DNA of 21,593 bases from a virus, in the IMG/VR virus record IMGVR_UViG_3300022851_000131, positions 1 to 21,593 of that record, one strand, 5' to 3'. The notes under the pieces are model-generated. The model ran no database searches. It saw only the letters and a list, made by a program, of their open reading frames with translations, and had not been told where the DNA came from. This document shows positions 13,465 through 21,148 of the stretch, piece by piece. Every line of letters begins with the position of its first letter. Within the stretch, counting starts at the first letter, position 1. The position numbers were made by a program, and so were the translations under genes.

Positions 13465-14177
13465 TGCCACTTCTTGACATGCTGCAACGCGCAACGCAAC
13501 GACTTGGTATTGCAAAGCCTGCATCGATTATAGGCAATTCGGATATACAAGTTGGGCAGTTGCTTGAGATTGCAAACACTGAGGGCGAAGATTTGTCGGC
13601 CAGATACCAATGGTCGGCCAAAAAGCGTTCAAACGTGTTCAATCTTGTGCTTGCAACAAGTCAAGGGAAGATGAACGGGGCGGTAGTAGACGACGCTGGG
13701 TTTGACTACATCATCCCCGAAACCTTCTGGAATCGAACTATATCATTACCTATCAGGCCGATGGACTCGATTGCTTACCAGCAAATTAAGTCTTTTCCAT
13801 TCACCGGGCCTTATCAACGGTTTCAGATCCGTGGTGGCAACCTGCTTTTTATTGAGCCTACCCCTACTACAACCGACGAATGCGCGTTTGACTACATTAC
13901 TAAGTCTTGGTGCGAAAGCGCCAGTGGAACCGCTCAAAAGCTATGGACGGCAGACGGTGATGTTGGCCTTTTAGACGAGGATTTGATGCGTCTTGGCATC
14001 ATTTGGCGGTGGCGTCATGCCAAAGGTTTAGAATACGCACAAGATTTTGAGAATTACGAAGCGCGGGTATTGGATGCAATGGCCCGTGATGGTGCCAAAG
14101 AAACGCGAGATATTGGCGGCGAAAGCCAACAGCCTGAAGCCGGGATTATTATACCGATTGGTAGCTGGGACTTATAA
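13464..14177 (+). CDS. Head-to-tail adaptor / tail accessory protein (P22 gp4 / T7 gp11-like)
   Basis: The 237-residue protein begins with a helical segment (LLDMLQRATQRLGIAKPASI), then DIQVGQLLEIANTEGEDLSA followed by RYQW. The W/Y-rich pattern 'qLl.lan.eg.dla.ryqW' is found in tubular adaptor proteins of short-tailed phages. A beta-rich centre (FRIRGGNLLFIEP-like, residues ~125-140) and a helical C-terminal part (LDEDLMRLGIIWRWRHAKGL) follow. It would attach the tail nozzle to the portal. It precedes the nozzle gene, sharing TAATG, as in P22 (gp4-gp10) and T7 (gp11-gp12). Confidence 0.8.
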   Translation: MPLLDMLQRATQRLGIAKPASIIGNSDIQVGQLLEIANTEGEDLSARYQWSAKKRSNVFNLVLATSQGKMNGAVVDDAGFDYIIPETFWNRTISLPIRPMDSIAYQQIKSFPFTGPYQRFQIRGGNLLFIEPTPTTTDECAFDYITKSWCESASGTAQKLWTADGDVGLLDEDLMRLGIIWRWRHAKGLEYAQDFENYEARVLDAMARDGAKETRDIGGESQQPEAGIIIPIGSWDL

Positions 14178-15745
14178 TGCGAAGACCGGCCTTTAGAAAA
14201 GCCGTTAAAGGCGCTCAAATTAGCAAAACCGCTTCTGTGCCGGCGCCTATTCGTGGCTGGAACACAAAAGACCCACTCGCAGAAATGGACCCTACTTTTG
14301 CCGTTAATACCGAAAATTGGTCTGGTCGCTCTACAGACGTTCGTGTGCGTCGTGGCAACGCCAATCACGTAACCGGCATATCTGGTCAAGTTGAGTCGTT
14401 AATGCCCTACAACGCGCAGGGAGGAACACAAACGCTATTCGGCGCGGCTGGAAGTAGTATTTACGACTTTACAACGGCTGGTGGTGTTGGATCTGCCGTT
14501 GTTGACTCGCTATCTAACGCTAGATGGCAGCATGTAAATTTTACTAACTCCGCGGGTGATTCGTATTTGTGCTGTTTTAACGGCGCAGACGCACCTCAAT
14601 ATTGGGATGGATCTAGCTGGACATCAATTACAGCGTCATCCTCGCCGGCCATTGTCGGCGTTACTGCCACTACGCTGATTAACGCATGTGTGTTTAAGCG
14701 TCGATTGTATTTGGTTGCTGTTAATTCACTAAGCCTGTATTACCTGCCAATTGATTCAGTTGGCGGAACCGTTAATGCTACCAGGTTAGACGGATATTTC
14801 TCCAAAGGCGGATACATTGTTTCATGTGAAACGTGGACGGTTGATGGCGGCGAAGGATTTGACGACCACCTTGTCGTCGTGTCTTCTGAAGGCCAAGTTG
14901 CGGTATTTAAAGGCACCAACCCTAGCTCGGCTTCAAGCTGGGCATTAGCCGGGGTTTGGAATCTTGGCGAACCCATTGGCCGGCGCTGCATGATCAAATA
15001 CAAAAGCGACGTGACATTGCTAACCGTAGAAGGTGTTGTGCCGCTCGCTAAAGCATTGCAGTCAAGTCAAATTGACCCTTCAACGTCATTAACGTTTAAC
15101 ATCCAAGAAGCCATTCAAGCATCTTCTGAAGCTTACAAATCTAATTTTGGCTGGGAAATGACCGTTTATCCGCAAGATAATCAGTTGATTCTCAACGTAC
15201 CAGTGCGTGAAGGTAGCGAGCAACAACAGTACGTCATGAACACCTTAAACGGGTCGTGGTGGCGCTGGACCGGGTTAGCGGCTAATTGCTGGGCAATATC
15301 TAATGAAATAGCTTATTTTGGAACTGATGGCGGAGTCCAATTATTTGGCACCGTTTATGCTGATGTGGGCGCCAATATTGCGACAGATATTCAGCAAGCC
15401 TATTCGTATCTTGGCTCAAGAGGTCGGTTAAAAAGCCTTAAATCTGCTCGGCCTAACATTTTGGCAAACGGCAACCCTTCGGTTTTTGTTGGGGTATCAA
15501 TTGATTTTAACTCTATTCCCGTGACCAACCCAGCGTCTTTTACGCCTTTATTCTCCGGCATTTGGGATAGCGGAACTTGGGATTCTGCGGTATGGTCAGG
15601 CGATATTTCGACGTTTACTGACTGGCAAACCGTTTTTGCTGTAGGCACCGCATGCGGATTGAGGGTAAAAACCGTATCCAATGGCCTTGATTTACGCCTT
15701 GCTGCTACCGATTACTTGTACGAATTCGGGGGCGTTGTTGGATAG
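14177..15745 (+). CDS. Tail nozzle / DNA stabilisation protein (P22 gp10 / T7 gp12-like)
   Basis: The 522-residue protein opens with basic residues and PAPIRGWNTKDPLAEMDPTF, followed by AVNTENW, a common start of phage stabilisation/tail nozzle proteins ('P.gGwn..dpla.m.p..A..l.Nw'). Repeated blade-like strands (GTQTLFGAAGSSIYDFTTAG, DSYLCCFNGADAPQYWDGSS) suggest a beta-propeller. Later blocks have NTLNGSWWRWTG, and the C-terminus ends YLYEFGGVVG. In such phages six copies close the tail channel after packaging. It follows the gp4-like adaptor with a TAATG overlap. Confidence 0.85.
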   Translation: MRRPAFRKAVKGAQISKTASVPAPIRGWNTKDPLAEMDPTFAVNTENWSGRSTDVRVRRGNANHVTGISGQVESLMPYNAQGGTQTLFGAAGSSIYDFTTAGGVGSAVVDSLSNARWQHVNFTNSAGDSYLCCFNGADAPQYWDGSSWTSITASSSPAIVGVTATTLINACVFKRRLYLVAVNSLSLYYLPIDSVGGTVNATRLDGYFSKGGYIVSCETWTVDGGEGFDDHLVVVSSEGQVAVFKGTNPSSASSWALAGVWNLGEPIGRRCMIKYKSDVTLLTVEGVVPLAKALQSSQIDPSTSLTFNIQEAIQASSEAYKSNFGWEMTVYPQDNQLILNVPVREGSEQQQYVMNTLNGSWWRWTGLAANCWAISNEIAYFGTDGGVQLFGTVYADVGANIATDIQQAYSYLGSRGRLKSLKSARPNILANGNPSVFVGVSIDFNSIPVTNPASFTPLFSGIWDSGTWDSAVWSGDISTFTDWQTVFAVGTACGLRVKTVSNGLDLRLAATDYLYEFGGVVG

Positions 15746-15771
15746 ATGCAATTATTGGGAAATTGAGTAGA

Positions 15772-16200
15772 ATGGACATTATTGCGCTCGAACCGTGGCA
15801 CGTTAACGCCATGATTGACTCACGACCACCGATGACCGAAGGAACAAAGGGTCTTACGGTAATGAAAGAGGGCCAGGTGCAAGCGGTTTGTGTCTTAGAT
15901 AGCTGGTCAGATACAAGTTGCATGATACATATATGGATTGGTAACCCAATGGTTTTAAAAAACGGCTTTGCTGAAGAAATATTTAATTACGTATTCAACA
16001 CTGCCGGCAAACTAAAAATCATTGGCTCGACGCCTTCAGATAACCTCAAGGCTCTAAAGTTCATCAAGCACATAGGATTCGAGGAATTATATCGGATCAA
16101 AGATGGATACAGGGTAGGTGTAGATTACGTTCTCACCGAAATCAACAAAGATACTTGCAGGTTTATAAGTCATGGGAAAGAAAGCGCCTCCACCACCTGA
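15772..16200 (+). CDS. GNAT-fold internal-virion-like protein (T7 gp13-like position)
   Basis: The 142-residue product begins MDIIALEPWHVNAMIDSRPP and has strands GLTVMKEGQVQAVCVLDSWS and HIWIGNPM. It carries LKIIGSTPSDNLKALKFIKH followed by IGFEELYRI, a pattern matching the GNAT acetyltransferase 'N..A.kfy.k.GF.' helix-strand motif. A Q/R-x-x-G-x-A/G acetyl-CoA loop is not obvious, so it may be inactive. The gene lies just after the nozzle and before large internal proteins, the same slot as T7 gp13 internal core protein. A TTG at 15763 is an alternative start. The 3' end overlaps the next gene by 29 bases. Confidence 0.65.
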   Translation: MDIIALEPWHVNAMIDSRPPMTEGTKGLTVMKEGQVQAVCVLDSWSDTSCMIHIWIGNPMVLKNGFAEEIFNYVFNTAGKLKIIGSTPSDNLKALKFIKHIGFEELYRIKDGYRVGVDYVLTEINKDTCRFISHGKESASTT

Positions 16201-18409
16201 TTACGCCGCAGCGTCACGCGCACAGGGCGAAGCTAACAAAGATTCCGCCATTCAAACAGCGGTATTATCCAACCCCAATATTGTCAATCACCTTGGCTCG
16301 TCAACAACTACATGGGGCGCGCCTTCTGGTGGCTTTAATATGGGGCCGGGTGCGCAAAATCAACAGATTGCCGGTGGTCTTTACGATGACGGTCAATCTA
16401 ACGCGCCACAAAGCTATCAAAGCGGGTTTGACACTGCTGATTTGGGAGGGGCTGATAATTCGGTTCTTAGCGCCTATAGAGCGGCGTCTCAGAATTTGGA
16501 AAGACGAACTCCTATGGAAAGACCATCGTCCGGAATAGGCAATGGTGTTGCCATTCGCGGACGGAGTCAACCCAATGTGACAGAGGCAGATAGATTGCCT
16601 TATCAAGCAATGCCTGTGCAAGCCGGTGTGACTGGATCCAATGGGTTTAACATGCGCGGGCCGGAAGGCACTAGATCGGATGGGCGAGTATTAGCGCAAA
16701 ACAATATGCGAAACAATCAGCCAAATATGGGATTTAGTGGCGATGCGGGCAACGAGGGCGGAAACGGCAATCAATTGTCTAACCAAATTCGTCAAAACAT
16801 TCGCAATATGTCGAACGGAACCCCCAATGCTGTAAGTGGTGTTCCTCAAGCAACGGTAACTCAAAGACTATCGCCTACTGAACAAGCAAAGTATGACAGA
16901 AACGCAAACCTTGACCTTAGATTGCTGGATACGGCAACAAGCGGGCTTGGTCGCGTGAATAACATGATGGATACGCCATTTGACATGAGCCAAGTTAACG
17001 ACTTTGAAACGCCTAATTATGGCGACCAAAGCCGCAATACGCTGTCAACCGCTGGAATGCAGGACTTTTCTGGCATTAATTTAAACTCTTTGGCGCCTGA
17101 AGGCAGTATTGATAGTTCCGGTTTTAGAGACTTTGCGCCTCTTAATGCCGATGGTATGCAGAATTTAACAGGCATAAATACCGATGCTTTGTCGCCCGAA
17201 GGCAGCATTGACAGATCATCGTTTAATGACTTTAGCTCGTTAAACAGCGACGGCTTGGGTAATTTTCAAGGCGTTAATGCCGGAGAACTAAGCCCAACAG
17301 GGCAGCTTCAGAACCTTGATCAACGAAACATGCAGGGCACTGTAGGCGGTCAAGAAGACGTATTTCAAGCAATGGTTGCTAGGCGAGGCGATGAATTCCG
17401 CAACCAGCGTGAGCAGATGGAATCAGACCTTATTTCGCGTGGCTTCACGCCGGGCACTGAAGGCTATCGTAGTCGAATGGCTGAAATTGACGAACAGCAA
17501 AATGATTTTAATCTTGGTGCTAGGGTGCAGGCCGGTCAAGAGCAAGAGCGTTTGTTTAACATGGAATCAAGATCAAGGGATCAGGATTTTGGTCAAAATG
17601 CTCAAGTAGCGCAATTTGCTCAACAGCTTCGTGCGCAAGGCATGAACGAACAGCAGATTGAGGCGCAAATAAACAATCAGATTAGAGGCCAGCAGTTTAA
17701 TGAGAGAAACGCAACCTCTCAAAACGCTATGGCGGAACGAGGCCAACGCTTTAACGAGCAAGAAAGAACTGCTCAATTTGCCCAGCAGCTTCGAGCTTCC
17801 GGTTTGAATGAACAGCAAGTGCAAGCGCAAATTAATCAGCAGATTAGAGGCCAGCAGTTCAGTGAGCGCGGCGTCGTTTCTGACGATGCTAGAGCGCAGC
17901 GCGGGCAGCAATTCCAAGAGCAAGAACGCATGGCAGTGTTTCAGCAAGGCTTGAGATCGCAAGGTCTAAACGAACAACAAGTGCAGGCGCGTACTAATGC
18001 CGCTATTCGTAGCCAGCAGTTTGGCGAGCGTGGCGCACAAGCTTCGTTTAACCAGTCTGAGCAGAACCGGGTAGCCCAGCAAGAAAGAGCCTCACAGGGC
18101 GCCAATGACTCGCAGAGAGCGCAGCAAATTCAAGAGCAGGCGTATTTGCGTCAATTGCCATTGAACGAAATTAATGCGCTTAGAACAGGCACACAGGCCA
18201 ACATGCCACAGTTTCAGGCTTACACAGGCGCTAATGTTGCTCCGCCCCCTGTATTTGATGCTTCAGTAGCCAAAGGAAATTACGATATGAGCGCATTCCA
18301 AGCAGGCCCTGACATTATGGGCGGCTTGTTTAGTCTTGGCGGTGCAGCGTTAGGCGGGCCATTAGGAGCTAAAGCCGGCGGGTTTGCAGCAGGACTGATG
18401 GGGGGGTAA
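16172..18409 (+). CDS. Large internal virion / DNA-ejection protein, Q/N-rich with two repeat families
   Basis: The 745-residue protein begins MGKKAPPPPDYAAASRAQGE, a start seen in many podovirus internal/tail proteins. The first third is disordered and G/N/Q-rich. Residues 296-394 hold three roughly 33-residue repeats (SLAPEGSIDSSGF, ALSPEGSIDRSSF; last copy degenerate). Residues 480-641 hold three 54-residue repeats (FAQQLRAQGMNEQQIEAQIN, FAQQLRASGLNEQQVQAQIN, FQQGLRSQGLNEQQVQARTN), helical and probably coiled. The C-terminus is a glycine/alanine-rich hydrophobic stretch (GGLFSLGGAALGGPLGAKAG), as in ejection proteins that enter membranes. Its neighbours are other internal-type proteins. 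No enzyme domain is seen. Confidence 0.7.
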   Translation: MGKKAPPPPDYAAASRAQGEANKDSAIQTAVLSNPNIVNHLGSSTTTWGAPSGGFNMGPGAQNQQIAGGLYDDGQSNAPQSYQSGFDTADLGGADNSVLSAYRAASQNLERRTPMERPSSGIGNGVAIRGRSQPNVTEADRLPYQAMPVQAGVTGSNGFNMRGPEGTRSDGRVLAQNNMRNNQPNMGFSGDAGNEGGNGNQLSNQIRQNIRNMSNGTPNAVSGVPQATVTQRLSPTEQAKYDRNANLDLRLLDTATSGLGRVNNMMDTPFDMSQVNDFETPNYGDQSRNTLSTAGMQDFSGINLNSLAPEGSIDSSGFRDFAPLNADGMQNLTGINTDALSPEGSIDRSSFNDFSSLNSDGLGNFQGVNAGELSPTGQLQNLDQRNMQGTVGGQEDVFQAMVARRGDEFRNQREQMESDLISRGFTPGTEGYRSRMAEIDEQQNDFNLGARVQAGQEQERLFNMESRSRDQDFGQNAQVAQFAQQLRAQGMNEQQIEAQINNQIRGQQFNERNATSQNAMAERGQRFNEQERTAQFAQQLRASGLNEQQVQAQINQQIRGQQFSERGVVSDDARAQRGQQFQEQERMAVFQQGLRSQGLNEQQVQARTNAAIRSQQFGERGAQASFNQSEQNRVAQQERASQGANDSQRAQQIQEQAYLRQLPLNEINALRTGTQANMPQFQAYTGANVAPPPVFDASVAKGNYDMSAFQAGPDIMGGLFSLGGAALGGPLGAKAGGFAAGLMGG
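17057..17340 (+). repeat. 33-codon tandem repeats within the internal protein gene
   Basis: Copies at 17057-17155 and 17156-17254 are complete (99 bases each) and share PEGSID, F.DF and LN.DG words. A third copy starts at 17255 and decays after SPTGQ. The start phase is set by ATGCAG at 17057 and 17156. Confidence 0.75.
17609..18094 (+). repeat. 54-codon tandem repeats within the internal protein gene
   Basis: Three units of 162 bases, at 17609-17770, 17771-17932 and 17933-18094. They share LNEQQ-x-x-A-x-x-N and QQF-x-ERG words. The DNA word CAGATTAGAGGCCAGCAGTT recurs exactly 162 bases apart (17678 and 17840), with a third, changed copy 162 bases further on, indicating internal duplication with drift. 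Confidence 0.8.
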
Positions 18410-18412
18410 ATA

Positions 18413-19714
18413 ATGCCATATACACCACAAAAGAATTTAAATCGACGCCAGGCTTTGATGTCTGCATTGCAGAATACCCCAATGAACAATACGGGTAAGC
18501 GTACCGATGTCGGTCGAGGCTTGGCGCACATGCTTAGGCAGTACCAAGCAGGCCAAATGGGTCGGCAGATGGATACCGAGCAGGCTGAAAACGAGCAAAT
18601 GGTTGTTGATGAAACCAATACGTTTGGCAACTCAATGGGAGCCTTTCAAACCGGGGTCGCAGATCAAGGCGTTGGGCCTATGCGCCCGGGGGAAATGCCT
18701 ACGTTCCAAACACCTGAAGTATCAAACAGGTCAGCCGCATTTAAAGAAGCCATGATGATGCGCGACCTTGATCAAAAAGACGCCATGAATTTGCAGGAGT
18801 CTAAAAACAATGCCGCGCTTTCTCGAACGCGTGAAGGCGGCAGGGCTGCAAACTTGGAACTTGAAGACGAAGATTATTTAGACACCGATCCTAACAGCCC
18901 TACTTATGGGGAGCAGCGAACAAGAAAATCAATATTTAACCCCTCGACTGGAACTCTGACGCCTTATGACGAATATCAAGCGCAAGTCAATTCGCCTAAC
19001 CAAAGCGGTGTTTCAAGCGCCTTAACTAAAGCGGCGGCGGCTGTAACCGCAAATCAGCCGCGCCCAACAGAATTTTCTAAAGGAAATGACGACCCGTTTA
19101 AAAACTCTAAGCGACCGCAAGAAATAGCTTCGAGGGTTGGGGCGCAAAAGGGTGTTAATGACATGCTTTCTACAATGGGCAAATCGTTTCAGCAATTGTA
19201 TTCGATGGGCGGGGCGGTTAGTGGCGACCAAGACGCACTAACGAACCTAAAAAACGGCATTATGGGCACCGAAACATTTAACAACTTGCAGTCAAGAATA
19301 TCGCCTGATGCGGCTTCGTCTATTCGCAGAACTATTATGGCAACGCGACCACTGCTTATTGGTAAGATAATACAAGCATCGGATATGTCGGCTAAGGCTC
19401 TTGATAGTAACCGAGAGCTAGACTTCTACCTTTCTGCACTTGCTGACCCTGGCAGAGACATTCAAAGTCAAATGTCGGCAGTCGTAAAGCTTAATGAAAT
19501 GATGGGTGGCGGTATAAGTCTTGGGCCTTGGGCTGAATCTGTAACAGATATTCAAAATCAGTTGTCGAAAGAGTTTAATCAGTCGCTAGACAAGAACAAA
19601 GCCGACATGAGCTACACAATGGAAAAATACGGGATGAGCGAGGAAGATCTTAGGGAAAAGTTAAGCCAGAACCTAAGCGAAAGCTGGCAGTCTCAAATGT
19701 CTGAGGAATATTAG
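18413..19714 (+). CDS. Internal virion protein, putative
   Basis: The 433-residue protein has no signal or membrane segment. It starts MPYTPQKNLNRRQALMSALQ, is M/Q/N-rich, and carries a helical N-terminal half (GLAHMLRQYQAGQMGRQMDT). A disordered central part contains DTDPNSPTYGEQRTRKSIFN. The C-terminal half is helical (ISPDAASSIRRTIMATRPLL; GMSEEDLREKLSQNLSESWQ). Position and composition resemble the set of two to three internal core/ejection proteins found after the nozzle in T7- and P22-like phages. The RBS is a G-rich run overlapping the upstream gene's end. Confidence 0.65.
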   Translation: MPYTPQKNLNRRQALMSALQNTPMNNTGKRTDVGRGLAHMLRQYQAGQMGRQMDTEQAENEQMVVDETNTFGNSMGAFQTGVADQGVGPMRPGEMPTFQTPEVSNRSAAFKEAMMMRDLDQKDAMNLQESKNNAALSRTREGGRAANLELEDEDYLDTDPNSPTYGEQRTRKSIFNPSTGTLTPYDEYQAQVNSPNQSGVSSALTKAAAAVTANQPRPTEFSKGNDDPFKNSKRPQEIASRVGAQKGVNDMLSTMGKSFQQLYSMGGAVSGDQDALTNLKNGIMGTETFNNLQSRISPDAASSIRRTIMATRPLLIGKIIQASDMSAKALDSNRELDFYLSALADPGRDIQSQMSAVVKLNEMMGGGISLGPWAESVTDIQNQLSKEFNQSLDKNKADMSYTMEKYGMSEEDLREKLSQNLSESWQSQMSEEY

Positions 19715-19716
19715 AA

Positions 19717-21042
19717 ATGCCTTTAGACCTTATAACAGGCGAAAGTGACGACGAAAGCGAAGACTTTTCTTTTGACCGTATGCTGGGAAATATCATTCCG
19801 TCTGGAAAGCAATTTGTTGACGACCTCACGTACCCTATTAGACACCCTATAGACACCGTTAAAGGGCTTAACCAGATAGGCTCTGGCATTGGTCAAATGC
19901 TTGCGTCTGACAACCCCGAAGCGTTTGTAAGCCCTGCCAACGTAGGCGCGGCTAAAGCTGTCAAGCAGTTTTACATTGACCGATACGGCGGCGTCAATAA
20001 TCTAAAAAACACGATTGAAAATGACCCCGTAGGTTTTGTTAGCGACTTATCCACTATTCTAACTGGTGGAGCTGCTGCGGCATCAAATGTAGGCGGTAAA
20101 GTCGGGAGTGGAGCTGCTGCAATAAGGAAGGTTGCCGCCGCACTTGACCCTGCCGCAATGCCGACTAATTTGGCAAAAGCACTGCCGTCAAAGTCTATTT
20201 ATAAGACAGGAATGAAATTCAAATACGGGCAAGGCAAAGGAAAGGTCACTCAATCGGAGGCTTCAAATCTGGCTAACCAAGCCTACGACCTTGAATTACG
20301 ACCTAACGATGTCGGAATGGACACCTTAGCAGATGAAAAAATTCGCAGGGGCCAAGCAATTGACCAATCTGTTCGAGATATGCCGCAAGACCCTATTCCT
20401 GTTGATGAAATTGGGAGATTTCTGCCTGATGAAAGAGCAAAAATGCTTGGCACAGGACAAGGATCAAAGCGGTCAAGCTATGTCGACCAATTTGATTCAG
20501 CTACAGAAGACTATTTAAACAGGGTTGTTGATGCCAATGGCGATACGATGACTCCAATGCAAATGCAGGGCGCAAAAATAGGACGATATAGCGAAGCTGG
20601 CCCGGCAGCATACGGCGATGCGCCTAAGTTCCCTGCTGAAGTTCAAGCAAATAAAACAATGGGTCGAGGCGCTAAAGAAGCTATTGAAAGCAGAAATCCA
20701 AAGGTAAGGGCTTTGAATAAAGCTTATGCAGACGTTAAAAAAATGGGTGACGCGCTGCCGTTTAACAGCCCTAGCGCGTTTGGTACAGATTATAGCTCTA
20801 GGGTGGTTGCTGGTTCCGCCGGTATGGGGCAGGTTCCTACGTCAATGGTGGGCTTTATGTCTCACTTACTGAGAACAAAAGCAATTGACGCCGCTCTTGC
20901 TATTAAATGGGCAGGGAAAAACCCAACAAAAAATAACATTCTTAGGCAGGCAAGTAGACAAGCTGGAATTCAGACTGAAACAGCAGATGAAGCAATGCCT
21001 GAAGACTTGCTAGAAAAATACGGAATAGGAGAAAGCAACTAA
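19717..21042 (+). CDS. Internal virion / ejection-type protein, putative
   Basis: The 441-residue protein is preceded by GAGGA about 9 bases before its ATG and by only 2 bases of intergenic DNA. The N-terminus is acidic (ESDDESEDFSFD). A region with LTYPIRHPIDTVKGLNQIGS is followed by helical A/G-rich segments (VGFVSDLSTILTGGAAAASN; KVGSGAAAIRKVAAALDPAA) that resemble parts of podovirus internal core and P22 gp16/gp20-like ejection proteins. The rest is polar and helical, ending EKYGIGESN. No transglycosylase motif is evident. Reading continues open past its TAA to 21141. Confidence 0.65.
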   Translation: MPLDLITGESDDESEDFSFDRMLGNIIPSGKQFVDDLTYPIRHPIDTVKGLNQIGSGIGQMLASDNPEAFVSPANVGAAKAVKQFYIDRYGGVNNLKNTIENDPVGFVSDLSTILTGGAAAASNVGGKVGSGAAAIRKVAAALDPAAMPTNLAKALPSKSIYKTGMKFKYGQGKGKVTQSEASNLANQAYDLELRPNDVGMDTLADEKIRRGQAIDQSVRDMPQDPIPVDEIGRFLPDERAKMLGTGQGSKRSSYVDQFDSATEDYLNRVVDANGDTMTPMQMQGAKIGRYSEAGPAAYGDAPKFPAEVQANKTMGRGAKEAIESRNPKVRALNKAYADVKKMGDALPFNSPSAFGTDYSSRVVAGSAGMGQVPTSMVGFMSHLLRTKAIDAALAIKWAGKNPTKNNILRQASRQAGIQTETADEAMPEDLLEKYGIGESN

Positions 21043-21043
21043 T

Positions 21044-21141
21044 GTGGCCCAAACAGAATAGTACGAATTCTTTGTAGTAAACGGCATAATGCCTCCAATA
21101 ATTTAACTTCAAGTGTGCCAGTAATGGTAACAGGAGGGTAG
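21044..21141 (+). pseudogene. Decayed small gene before the tail fibre (candidate)
   Basis: From GTG at 21044 the reading is VAQTE, TAG stop, YEFFVVNGIMPPI, then a -1 shift into LTSSVPVMVTGG and a stop at 21139-21141. Joined, this reads like a compact 30-residue protein placed where small tail-associated genes often lie. The intact frames are interrupted by one stop and one frameshift, so it is either a pseudogene or a stretch with sequence errors. Alternative: the frame of the upstream gene is open from its TAA to 21141 and gives a 32-residue readthrough tail that also ends LTSSVPVMVTGG. Confidence 0.4.
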
Positions 21142-21148
21142 TAGAATT
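21132..21148 (+). promoter_or_regulatory. Strong RBS with ATT start codon (tail fibre)
   Basis: AGGAGGG (21132-21138) is followed after 7 bases by ATT (21146-21148), which opens the tail fibre frame. An in-frame TAA at 21128-21130 rules out an upstream start, and no ATG, GTG or TTG lies between. ATT (AUU) is a known rare initiation codon (for example in infC). Confidence 0.6.

Noticed and set aside
16155-16538. 127-codon plus-strand ORF at the start of the internal protein gene
   Set aside because: It is in the wrong frame, overlaps two better genes and has unlikely composition.
17573-17962. 129-codon minus-strand ORF opposite the internal protein repeats
   Set aside because: Leucine-rich composition is the mirror of CAA/CAG repeats; no RBS or operon context.
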